The position numbers and the translations under genes were made by a program. DNA of 64,000 nt from Knoxdaviesia capensis (lineage: Eukaryota; Ascomycota; Sordariomycetes; Microascales; Gondwanamycetaceae): positions 502,883 through 566,882 of the forward strand of contig LNGK01000003.1 of NCBI GenBank assembly GCA_001510575.1. The letters run 5' to 3'. Shown here piece by piece: positions 41,678-50,925 of this stretch; within the stretch, counting starts at the first letter, position 1, and each line of letters begins with the position of its first letter. The notes below the pieces were generated by a model. It ran no database searches, was not told the origin of the DNA, and worked only from the letters and a program-made list of their open reading frames with translations.

Positions 41678-42796
41678 ATGCCGTCGTCGCCAGGACACCC
41701 TGACCGCGCCGCCACCGACTCCGACTCCGACACCGCCGCCGTCCGCGCCGCCGTCCTCCACCGCACGCTCGCCGAAGTCTCCTCAACGACACCCACACCG
41801 CCGCCCTGCCCCGCTGCCGCCGATGCCGTCAGCACTCCCGGCAGCGGCCACGCACCCGACGCCGAGTGCTGCGTGATCTGCCTCGACGCCGTGTCCGAGC
41901 CGTGCGAGGCGCGCCCGTGCCGCCACGCCAACTTCGACCTGCTGTGCCTGCTCGCCTGGCTCGAGCACGACTCGGCGTGTCCGCTGTGCAAGGCGCCGAT
42001 TGCCGAGCTGCGGTACAATGCGTCCGGCGGGTCGTTCTCCGCGTATGCCGTCCCGCAGCGTGTGCCCGGCGCCGCGAAATCCACGCCGTCTTCCGCTGAC
42101 GGCCGCGCGGCCGGGGCGGCTGTGCAGTCTCGTGCTTGGCTGCCGGCCGATCTCGAGGCCGAGTCGTGGTTCCGCCGGCAGGCCCGCGCGCGCCGCCGCC
42201 AGCGCCAGCGCCAGCGCCACCAGGCTGCTGCGCCACCCGTGGTGCCGGACGACCTGGGGCTGTCGCGGCCGGCAATGCTGCGGCGGCAGGACGTGTACCG
42301 CCTCGGCCGGGTCGCCATGCACGTCGGGGCGAGCGCGGTGTCGCAGTACCGCGAAATCACGCCGCAGGTGGTGATGGCCGAGCCGGTGCTCGTGTCGCGC
42401 GCGCGCATGTGGATCCGCCGCGAACTGCAGGTGCTCGACATGGTCGGCGCGCTCCGCACGCCCCGCCAGCGCAGCGCCAGCGGGACCCCCGGTAGCAGTG
42501 GCAGCACTCATGCTAGCGGCGGGAGCCGCAGCTCCGGGGTCGCGGCAGATGGCCGGCGCCGCACGGCGGAGTTCCTCGTCGAGTACGTGGTGGCGGTGCT
42601 GAAGACGGTCGATGTGCAGAGCAGCTGCGGCCAGGCCGAGACGCTGCTGGCTGAGTTTGTCAAGCGCACATATGTGCGGCACTTCTTGCACGAGCTACGT
42701 GCATGGCTACGGAGTTCGTTCCGGACCTTGGGCGAGTGGGACGCAGCTGTCCAGTACAGCGGGCCGACTCTTCCGGCTGGCGCAGACAGTCACTAA
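41678..42796 (+). CDS. RING-finger protein, probable E3 ubiquitin ligase
   Basis: Single exon; start at ATG 41678 (context CCCACCATGC), about 372 residues. A RING finger lies at residues 65-104: C65-x2-C68, C81-x-H83, D87, C90, C101-x2-C104. The fifth ligand position holds Asp (D87) where Cys is canonical; the surrounding RHANFDLLCLLAWL is otherwise typical. An Arg/Gln-rich linker (RARRRQRQRQR) and a C-terminal helical region (AEFLVEYVVAVLKTVDVQ, then YVRHFLHELRAWLRSSF) follow. The order RING then helical region recalls TOPORS-type ligases, but this is weak. RING proteins recruit E2 enzymes for ubiquitin transfer. No transmembrane segment or signal peptide is seen. The upstream frame is open to 41429 but that part is Pro-rich and reads like UTR. 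Confidence 0.8.
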   Translation: MPSSPGHPDRAATDSDSDTAAVRAAVLHRTLAEVSSTTPTPPPCPAAADAVSTPGSGHAPDAECCVICLDAVSEPCEARPCRHANFDLLCLLAWLEHDSACPLCKAPIAELRYNASGGSFSAYAVPQRVPGAAKSTPSSADGRAAGAAVQSRAWLPADLEAESWFRRQARARRRQRQRQRHQAAAPPVVPDDLGLSRPAMLRRQDVYRLGRVAMHVGASAVSQYREITPQVVMAEPVLVSRARMWIRRELQVLDMVGALRTPRQRSASGTPGSSGSTHASGGSRSSGVAADGRRRTAEFLVEYVVAVLKTVDVQSSCGQAETLLAEFVKRTYVRHFLHELRAWLRSSFRTLGEWDAAVQYSGPTLPAGADSH

Positions 42797-42842
42797 GAAC
42801 AGAAGCATGCATATACCTAGATAGGCTATCATCGGAATATAG

Positions 42843-42853
42843 ATTAGGGTTTT
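42843..42853. promoter_or_regulatory. Telomere-like box
   Basis: ATTAGGGTTTT, a single TTAGGGTT unit, 47 bp after the RING-gene stop codon. Confidence 0.3.
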
Positions 42854-43212
42854 ACGTCTCCAGTCACAACCCTTACAGATTTTGACCTTTTGTCCCTCTT
42901 CGGCTCGTATCTTGGTGAGCAGCAACCCCCTCAGGCCCACGGAATTAGCTCGGGTGGAACGAAACTACCCAAGTCACAAAATCGGGACATGGGATGTGTG
43001 TGTGTGGGCGCAATATACACCATGCAATGCACTGGTCCCTGCCTATCTGTTCTGCCTTCCCTCCGCACTTTCTCTGGTGGCCGCTCTTGGATTGAAGTGG
43101 CGCCCCAGATAGAGACTAAAAGACACCTAGACGGAAAAGTGCCAAGGCCTGTCATTTTGGCTTGGACTGGTGGGGCAAATGTTCCTGGTTGTGATACGGA
43201 ACCCAGAGATAC

Positions 43213-43237
43213 AGAGAGAGAGAGAGAGAGAGAGAGA
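43213..43237. repeat. (GA)n microsatellite
   Basis: Twelve consecutive AG dinucleotides in the intergenic region. Confidence 0.9.
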
Positions 43238-43301
43238 CAAAAGTCTGGCAGAGGGGGATTCAGCCCGCCGGGAAGCTGACTAAAAACTCGAATGGGCAGG
43301 G

Positions 43302-43332
43302 GCCCGGAGCCCGGAGCCCGGAGCCCGGAGCC
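43302..43332 (+). repeat. (CCCGGAG)4 tandem repeat
   Basis: Four contiguous copies of the heptamer CCCGGAG with a partial fifth. Confidence 0.9.
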
Positions 43333-44054
43333 GAGCAATCCAGTGTCAGCCGGCCAAGTCCGGACGAACATACGACGACCAAAAACACCAGCCGAGAGAA
43401 AAAGGGCAAAGAAAAGAGAAGGAAACAATCGGAGAGAAGTGCAAAAATAACAGAGGGTCCAAGCCGCTTTTTTCTGCCCTATCGGACTGGGGTAAAGCAA
43501 AAACAGAAAACAGAAAAAAGCGTACCTGTATATCGGGTGTAGTAGCCGATACAATCTTGACTGGTTGACAAATCATGGTCTTCATGGTCCCCCTAGATGT
43601 CGGGATTTCCGCTCTTCTTCTCTCTCTGTCCTCCGTGTCCCCTTGTCCGCACCTAATTCTGCCCCACGTTGAGTTAGTTGCCCCAGCCAGTCTGTTCTGA
43701 ATGTATGTGTTAGTCTCTCTCTTCCGGTCCGTCCGCGACTCCCCCTCTTCGTTATCGCCCACCAATTGCACCTCTTCTGTGCATGTCTGAACATCCAGGC
43801 GGAACTGTTGCTCCGACCACTCTCTGCTTACAGTCTAGGTGCAGAGCTTCTCTCTCCCCTCTCTCTCTCCTCCATCCTCAGCCCATCCCATGCAGCCCGA
43901 ATCCTTCAAACCCCCCCATGTCAGTCACCACCACATTTTGCGTTACAATCTCTCTTCTCATTGCAGTTTTTTTTCTCCTGCCTGCCTGGAATCAACAGTC
44001 TAAATATAAAACATAAAAAATAATACATAATACATAAAATAAAATGAAAATAAA

Positions 44055-44115
44055 AAAGAGGACTTACAGCCAGGTTGCATCGTCCAGACTCTCACCGTTA
44101 TACCATCACCTCGAA
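44055..44115 (-). ncRNA. tRNA 5'-half-like sequence with T6 run
   Basis: On the minus strand, GATGGTATAACGGTGAGAGT contains a perfect A box (TGGTATAACGG) and looks like the D-arm of Asp/Glu-type tRNAs. About 35 nt later comes CCTCTTTTTT, a possible Pol III stop. The interval from GAGG to CCTC is only 55 nt and no T-arm or B box is present, so a functional tRNA is unlikely; a tRNA fragment or pseudogene is more plausible. Confidence 0.25.
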
Positions 44116-44598
44116 TCAAATACAGCCTCGGGGTGGATAGCACAGGTGGATGTACGGCATTCCGCAAAGAGCTGACCTCGACGAGGAAGCCCAGGAAAGT
44201 TGATGTCCTGGCCTGCGTTTGGCTGCTTTAGGGGCCTTTGACGTTCCGGTTTATCTCTCTCTTCTCGTGGCTTTGCTTCCAGTCGGGGGATTCCCGCTCT
44301 TCTCTCTTTCTCTCTATCTGTCTCGTGTTCTCTCCTCTTCGTCGTACCGCCGTGGATCTGTAGTATTTGCATTGTTGGAGATATACGCCACCCCATTAAT
44401 TCCACATCCCAGCGACCTCTTCCTCGGTTTTCTCGGTTTTCTCGTCTCTCTTGCTATTTTCTCCTCTCTTTTTTGCTTCCTCTCACTCGGCTTTCCTCTT
44501 CATCTCGTTGCTCGTATCTTCCTCTCACCATTTTGTCCCTTTTTTTTCGCCTTTTCTCTCTCTCTCACACCACACACAACCACCACTTTGCGCCCGCC

Positions 44599-45544
44599 AT
44601 GACCATCATCAACATCAAAATCGTCTCCGACAATGCCTGTCCCTATGTAAGTGTCCCCCCGTAGCCAAAACCCACTCTCCAAAAAGAAATCCCGAGTTTA
44701 TCTCCGCGTTCCCAATTCGGCCGCTCCGTCCGGCCGAACCGCCCATAGCCGGCGCCGAACCCCCGGGACTCACACATCCCGCTCCAGCGCCCGCACCAGC
44801 TCTGTTTCTTTCAGTGCCCGCCCCCGTTCCCGCTTTGTTCCTTTTCTGCTCGTTCCGTCTAACCCCCCATCGCAGTGCTACATCGGCCAAGCGCGCCTGC
44901 ACAAAGCCATCAAGCGCCACCAGGCCGTGCACCCGGAGGGCCAGTCCGACCGCTTCATCGTCACCTGGCACCCGTTCTACCTGGACGACAAGCCGCCGGC
45001 CACCAGCGAGCCGATGGAGAGCTTCTTCACGCGCAAGTACGGCGCGGCCCGCATGGCCGCCGTGCGCGGCCGCCTCGACCAGCTCGGCGCCGGCGAGGGC
45101 ATCCGCTTCTCGTGGGCCGGGCGCGCCGGGTCGACGCGCGACTCGCACCGCCTGCTCGACCTGGCGCTGCAGCGCGGCGGGCCCGCGCTGCAGCGCGCCG
45201 TCGTGCAGCAGGTCATGGCCGAGTACTTTGAGCGCGGCGGCGATATCACCAGCGTCGATATGCTGGTGGCGGCGGGCGAGCGCGCGGGGCTGGACGCTGA
45301 GGTGGCGCGCGCGCACCTGCTGAGCGAGGCCGGGAAGGCCAAGGTCGACCATGATGTCGCGCAGGCGGTGACGGCGGGGTTCACCAATGTCCCGGCGTTC
45401 ATCGTGCAGGATCGGTACTACCTGTCCGGCGCGGAGGAGGTGGCGGTGTTCCTCGAGCAGTTTGCGACGGTCAAGCGGGCCGAGAAGAATGGGCTAGGCA
45501 CGGCTACCAGTTCAGACACGTCGTCGACGTCGGCGCTTGAGTGA
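44599..45544 (+). CDS. DsbA-like thioredoxin-fold oxidoreductase (FrnE-type)
   Basis: Two exons, 44599-44646 and 44876-45544, with a 229-nt intron (GTAAGT ... CGCAG), give about 238 residues. Exon 1 encodes the first beta strand and half the active site (MTIINIKIVSDNACPY) and exon 2 resumes with CYIGQARL, so the CPYC motif (C14, C17) is split by the intron. This is the N-terminal pattern of DsbA/FrnE-type disulfide oxidoreductases. The helical insert and the late segment AGFTNVPAFIVQDRYYLSGA, with the cis-proline of the fold (NVPAF), complete the domain. No signal peptide is visible, so it is probably cytosolic. The substrate is unknown; related fungal proteins are annotated as polyketide-related or thiol-disulfide enzymes without proof. 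It converges on SPC34, 366 bp away. Confidence 0.85.
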
Positions 45545-45910
45545 CGTGCGGGAGTGTATCTTTGGTTTTTTGGTTTGAGTGCGGTGGTGTCTGCGTTTGC
45601 GTGTTCTCTGTCATCCTGTATCTCTGCTTTCTTTTCATATCGTTTCTGTCTCGTTGCGTTTGTCGTTTTCGTTTGGGGGGTATCTTCACGGGGCAAAAGT
45701 AGTCTACGGCGTATCCGGTGTCCTTCCTGTATCCAATCCCCGGCGCTCACAAGCCACGCGCAACATAATTCACAACCCCTAACACCGCTGGTCGGCTGCC
45801 AGCTTCCAATACACATATGTTGATCATAAGACTTCATGTTGCAGTGTCATCTAGATGGGGATATCAGCGATGTAGAGAGAGAAGAGCAGAAAACAGAGAA
45901 CAGGCACCTC
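45545..45910. other. Short convergent spacer between DsbA-like gene and SPC34
   Basis: 366 bp holding the two 3' UTRs; no other element seen. Confidence 0.7.
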
Positions 45911-46854
45911 TCACCCCAGAAGCCGCTCCCGCCCACCCATCTGCCGATCCAGCGCCCGCAACCGCTCCATCAACGCCCGCTTCTTCCGGTCCAACTCGCG
46001 CACCTCCTCCTCTTCGACCCGCAACTGGTCCTCACTCATCAAATCGCCCGCCCCGGCCCCCCCAACATCCGCATCGTCGTCGTCGTCGTCGTCCTCATCC
46101 TCTCCATCCTCGTCGTGGTCCTGCTCGTCCTCGTCCACGCGCCACCGCTCGCGCGCCATGCGCTCCAGCGCCGTCTCCTGCTCGGCCACGCGGCCCTCGT
46201 AGTACTCCAGCGTGTTCGCCAGACTGGCGTGCTTGGCCCGCAGCCCGCCGATGCGCGCCGCCGCCCCCGGCACCGCGTACACCGACGCCAGCTTCTCCGC
46301 GCCGCGCAGCAGCACCTCGACGTCGACGTCGCCCGCCGCCGTCGGCCTGCTGATCTGCTCGTGCAGCTCGCCGCCCAGCACCGCCGCCACCGCCGTCTGG
46401 CTGTGGCCCCGCCGCGCGGGTGCGGTACCCCCGCTCGTTCCTGCGGACCCGGCCGCGCTGCCGGGCGGGGGTCGCGCCGCCATCACGCTGCCGCCGGACA
46501 CGTTGAACACGGTCTGGCGGCGCGCGGGGCCGCTGCTGCTCGCGCTAGCGTCGCCGCCGCTGATGTTTCGGCTGGGCTGTGTGCGGGATGCTGACGGCGG
46601 CGGGACGGAAAACAGCGCGCGTTCGTGTGATTCGGTGTCGCGGATCAGCGATGTGATGTCGCAATTGGAGAGCATGGCGTTTGTGAAGATTCGCGGGGGA
46701 GGGAAGCTGGACGTGAAGAGTCGTATGTGTTAGTCATCAGGGCCCATCGTACTCGACATGTGTAGCCAGACAGGAACAGATAGACTTACGGAAGACTCTC
46801 CAACCCTTCACATGCCGCCTCGATCTGCTCGAGATGCACCGAAAGGAGCGACAT
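45911..46854 (-). CDS. spc34: DASH complex subunit SPC34
   Basis: Two exons, 46790-46854 and 45911-46706, with an 83-nt intron (GTAAGT, branch ACTAAC, acceptor TCCAG), give about 286 residues. The joined N-terminus reads MSLLSVHLEQIEAACEGLES, LPFPPPRIFTNAMLSNCDIT, then SLIRDTESHERALFSV, which is the diagnostic Spc34 sequence. The middle is low-complexity, and the C-terminal half is coiled coil (LRAKHASLANTLEYYEGRVA; EEEEVRELDRKKRALMERLR) interrupted by a poly-Asp run. Spc34 belongs to the ten-protein DASH/Dam1 ring, which couples kinetochores to microtubule ends and is an Aurora B target. Exon 1 is short but its match to the family is strong. Confidence 0.92.
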
Positions 46855-48769
46855 GGCGGATAGGATGTGCGGCTACTTCCAAAGACGCGTATGCCTCGGA
46901 AAATCAACAGAAATGAGTTGTAAGTCGTCGACTAATTTCTTCGTTTCGTAGTGAAATCGTCTCGCGTCGTGTCAGAATTCGGATTTTCTCTCGTTCAAAG
47001 TCTTCAGTTCAAGTGTTGGTCGGTCAAACAATCAAGCTGCTCTGAAATCCAGCTTCTTCAGTCGACGTGTAAACATCGCGTCGCTTATCGATAACAAACT
47101 GCCCCGCCGTTTGCTTGTTTAGGGTTAGGGTTTTATGTCGTCCTCCCCATCCACATCCTAGAGCCCCAACCGTTATTCGGAGGTTAATGCTCAACTATGC
47201 ACCTAAGTGAGGTATGGACTATGCAAATTCATGTCCTCGAGGCACCGTGGCACCAAGAACCAGATATATAGTAGTTTTATGTACGTATCAGCCGTATATA
47301 TGAAAGCAGACGCAAGACAAACCCACAAAACAGGTGGCCGGGAACATCGTAGACAGGCAATATCAGCAGAAGAGGATTTCCAAAAACCGCAATAAAAATC
47401 CAAATTTAGTCTATAATGCACGCATGAAAGAAGAACCGTAGAAAAGCAAAGAAAACCCAGAAACCAAAACTAAAAACCGTAAAGAAAGAAGGCATCCTCC
47501 ACATCCACTCTCTCCACCCAGCCCCTGTTTCCCTGTTGAGCCTAGACTACCCATCATCTAATCAACCACATATCGTTAAACCTCCGAAAACAGGCCCTGA
47601 GGAAACCCCGCGAGGCCGAAAAGGGAGGAATAAGGCGATAAAATAGGGAGTACATGATGAAACGGATAGCCCGGGCACTTCGTTCCCCTCTCCATCTCCC
47701 CCATCGTCACATATCGCTATGCCAGTCCCGCCCGCAAAAGAAATCTAATAAGCAAACCAAAAAAAAACTGGAAAACACGAAAAAGGTAAGGGAAAAAAAA
47801 AACAAACAGAGAGCTGAGCCGAGAACTGGTAACAGGGGGGGAAAACCATAACGAATTCAAGGAGGCAACCGTAAAACTCCAAAGTGGTTTACTGGGATGC
47901 CGGGCAGGACGGCCAACCGGAGTGCATCCTGTTATGCGGCCCAACCCCAACTGTGCATATCGACAAGGGGGTTACCTCCCTTAAACTCCCGATCAAAGCC
48001 GTGGCAAGCTTGTCGGAGCGTTTTGCAGGCTTGAAAAGAATGCAGCTTTCGGGTGTCGTGACTCGCCACGTTGGGCCGCAAGAGTGTAAGACATGGAGAG
48101 AAGGATGGCGAAGAGAAATAGGTGAGATAGAGGGGAAAGGGACGGGAGAAAACAATCCGAAACATGCATGAGAAAAAAAAAGTCTTGCCCTTCGTTCTAT
48201 TCGGCAAACAAGCCTGGGTATCTTCGAAAGACAAGACGTGGGGAACCGCTCAACCTGCAGATCGCACGAAAAACGACAGCTTGGGGCAAATCCCCGACGA
48301 ACATCAAGGCGTAAGGATGACGCTGCGAAAAAAACAGGAATGGGAAACGAGCGAAAGAGACAAAGCATACATGAGGGCGAGGGAAATGGAGATAGCGGGC
48401 AAGAAACAGAAGAGGAAGAGGAAAATAGCAAAACGGCCGAAAAAGGGAGAATTTGTGTGTCTCTTTGGTGAGACACCACATGCATACACACAAGATGGTG
48501 ATACACGTGGCGTGGGGTGATGTCTCTGTATTGATGGGGGCATGGGAGTATTGTAAACGCGTGAAGAAGGAAGCAGGATCTATGTATTTCCCACAACCGA
48601 TTTTGTTGAGTCGTTTCGTTCATAAGAATTCGTGAGGCGTAGCATGGCATGGTCGATAGTTAGAAGGCGTGGGTAAAGGGAGAAGGCGACGCGAAGAGCT
48701 GAAAAGGATGGCCTGGGAGAGCACGCACATGGGCCTCCGGCCAGATCATTGACTCCATCCTCACCGTCG
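46855..48769. other. Intergenic region between SPC34 and the acidic protein gene
   Basis: Promoter of SPC34 at the left, with a double telomere-like box at 47118-47134, then the 3' flank of the next minus-strand gene. A minus-strand frame at 47889-48650 (253 codons) is open but Ser/Phe/Pro-rich and matches nothing; it is judged UTR. An island of balanced composition at about 47885-48085 is unexplained. Confidence 0.6.
47118..47134. promoter_or_regulatory. Telomere-like box (two TTAGGG units)
   Basis: TTTAGGGTTAGGGTTTT, about 265 bp upstream of the SPC34 start codon. Two perfect tandem TTAGGG units. Position in a promoter suggests binding by a telobox factor; inference. Confidence 0.5.
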
Positions 48770-49756
48770 TCAATCCGAATCATCGTCAGACACAATCTCC
48801 ATTTCGCCAAAACCCCAGTACGGAAGTTGCTCTGCCAAGTACCGGCCGTAGTCAACCTCATCTTCTCCACTAACGGGCTCCTCAACCTCGGGAATTTTCT
48901 CCGTGGTATGATCGGCGAAGATACCGCTCCGGCGAGGGCCAAGCCTGCGTCGAGTGCGACGCTCTGGGCCACCAAGGCCCTCGAACACGGAGCTGGCCGC
49001 ATCCTCGATATCAGACTCACCCCGCTCGCTGAAGGGACGCTTGCCAATGCTGCTGCCCTTGCTCAGTCGGGTCTGCCGGCGGATCTGCTGTTGCCGTTCT
49101 CGGAAGTACCGGACGTCATCCTCATCGATTTCAGAAGCGTCCGAGTCATCTGTCCAGTTGAGATTCTGCATGTTATCGGCGAGCTCCTTGGAAAAGTCTG
49201 TGCCCCGGGAGCGTGGGCGGGCCCGACCGTTGTCGTCGGAATCGGGATATTCAAACCCGCACGGCTGTAGCACAGGATAGCTCCCCCCAGTATGAAAAGA
49301 TGGAACACCAGGCTCAACATCGCTGAGCTCCTCAACCTCAAAGCTGACAGACTCAAATACAGAGATAAACCGGTGGCGAGGGACGGCCTGGACTGCAGGG
49401 ACTGCCTCGTATTCATCTGAGCTTGTGGAACGCCGGCTGTCACTGTAGGCAGATTCAGAATCGGACAGAAGAGAAGAAGGCGAGAGTTGAGGAGACAGCT
49501 CCTTGTGACGCATGCGGATCTCAAATTTCATGTTGACATCGGCGTCAGGCGGAACAGCATCGAGTAGATTCTTCTTGGATCGAGACCGCGGCACATTTTG
49601 GAAAGGCGGTGGGTGGTGGGAATCGGGACCGCCAAACCGGCGCGGACGTCGTGTCGGTGAAGCCATTGGGGTTTCTGGAGGCGAGGTTGCTGCTCCGGCT
49701 GCTAATGTAGCCGAGATGCTGAGATTCGCAGCTTGACCAATACCTTCATTCGACAT
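48770..49756 (-). CDS. Acidic, mostly disordered protein of unknown function
   Basis: Single exon; start at ATG 49756, about 328 residues. I do not recognise a known domain. The N-terminus is Ser/Pro-rich with a basic TRRPRRFGG; a segment DVNMKFEIRMRHKELSPQ and a Ser-rich region follow; then HRFISVFESVSFEVEELSDV, the acidic NLNWTDDSDASEIDEDDVRY, a basic helix (FRERQQQIRRQTRLSK), SSIGKRPFSERGESD, and the C-terminal motif DYGRYLAEQLPYWGFGEMEI followed by an acid tail. The sequence style (alternating acidic and basic blocks, a nuclear-type RRTRRRLGPRR) suggests a nuclear regulator, but no function is assigned. Its upstream region is unusually long (about 6.2 kb), unlike all neighbours. An upstream in-frame start at 49852 adds 32 residues and is less likely. 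Confidence 0.7.
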   Translation of the reverse strand: MSNEGIGQAANLSISATLAAGAATSPPETPMASPTRRPRRFGGPDSHHPPPFQNVPRSRSKKNLLDAVPPDADVNMKFEIRMRHKELSPQLSPSSLLSDSESAYSDSRRSTSSDEYEAVPAVQAVPRHRFISVFESVSFEVEELSDVEPGVPSFHTGGSYPVLQPCGFEYPDSDDNGRARPRSRGTDFSKELADNMQNLNWTDDSDASEIDEDDVRYFRERQQQIRRQTRLSKGSSIGKRPFSERGESDIEDAASSVFEGLGGPERRTRRRLGPRRSGIFADHTTEKIPEVEEPVSGEDEVDYGRYLAEQLPYWGFGEMEIVSDDDSD

Positions 49757-50909
49757 TGTTTGAATTGCAGTCAAAGGCGTGAGAGAATAGATAGAGAAGA
49801 ATTGAAATTTGAAGGCAGAAGTCGAAATCTTGAATTTGCGGGTTGCTGGCAAAATTTCTCAAGAAACGACTTGGGTACCAGAAACGGATGTACCAGGGAG
49901 GAACGAACAGTACAGGCGGAAAAAATGAATGCTGGAAAACTCAGAAATAAAGAGCAAAAATTATTCTTTATTCCTTATTTTTTTCTGTTTCTGTTCTGCT
50001 TCTGCAGGTCGGATTGCTCCGTTCCGTGAGAATATAAAATAAGGATGACAAGGACTTGCAGCGAGCCCTAAGACCACCGGTTCAGAATAGGTTTTAATTG
50101 GCGGAGAGAATTTTGTTGAAGGACAAAAAATTCACCCCGATGCCCAATACCTGCCTGTCTTTGGACGGAGGAAGATCAGCTGAAAAGAGATGGTTTCGAA
50201 ATGGACAGATATCTGCAGAGAGATAGAGGAGAGAATGGGTGACTCGAGGGGAGGAAAAACAAGTGTCAGAGAGATATGATGTTGGATGGGCTGAGATCCG
50301 TTTAAACGGACAGGCAACAATCAGCCAGCACTAGGCTAGTTAGAATATAGCAAGATTTGTGCAAATGCCTGCTATTCGGACTAATTACTAGTCGCCTCTC
50401 TGGCAGGATTCAGGATCCTTGCCTGTTTGTAGGGAGGAAAACGTGGGGTATACCGATCTCAGAGATACCAAAGATAAAAAATGGAGGGGTTATTTAAGTG
50501 GATGCGTAGTAGATAGTGGGATGGAGAGAAAGAGAATTTTTTGAGATGGAAAGAAGTTTGGAGGAAATGATCTCAGCGAGAAAAAGCCTCTTCGGTGCAA
50601 ATTCGGATTTGAAGGTGTGGATGAATGATATCGTGACTGGTGTATACGTGGTTAATCGTTCAGTCGTATATGTGAAGATTCTGCCGTTGTGATGTATGTG
50701 AACGAAGTTGTGCGTGAGAGTGAAACTTGGAGGGCAAATCACCGTCTCTTGGAAGCCATAAAAGAGAGAGTGAGAGCTTTGTTTGATTAAAAGAAAAACG
50801 CTGGAGAAATTTATCAAGGAACCAGCAGCCGACGAGAGAACCTCCTACGAGGAGAATATGAATTGCTCTGATGGACGGTCATGATAGGAAGAAGAATGTT
50901 GAGTGAAAT

Positions 50910-50925
50910 TGACGTCCTGACGTCA
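50910..50925. promoter_or_regulatory. Tandem CRE-like sites
   Basis: TGACGTCC (50910-50917) directly followed by the perfect CRE palindrome TGACGTCA (50918-50925), about 1.15 kb upstream of the acidic protein gene. bZIP factors of the ATF/CREB class bind such sites in fungi; inference for this promoter. Confidence 0.45.

Larger units (their letters stand above)
42797..44598. other. Intergenic region between RING gene and DsbA-like gene
   Basis: Contains a telomere-like box just after the RING gene, a (GA)n microsatellite, a CCCGGAG heptamer repeat, an AT-rich block near 44000-44060 and a tRNA-like half (all listed). CT-rich leader from 44260 to 44598. No protein gene found. Confidence 0.65.

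Noticed and set aside
47889..48650. 253-codon minus-strand frame downstream of the acidic protein gene
   Set aside because: Ser/Phe/Pro/Cys-rich translation, no splice-supported extension and no motif; fits a T-rich 3' UTR.
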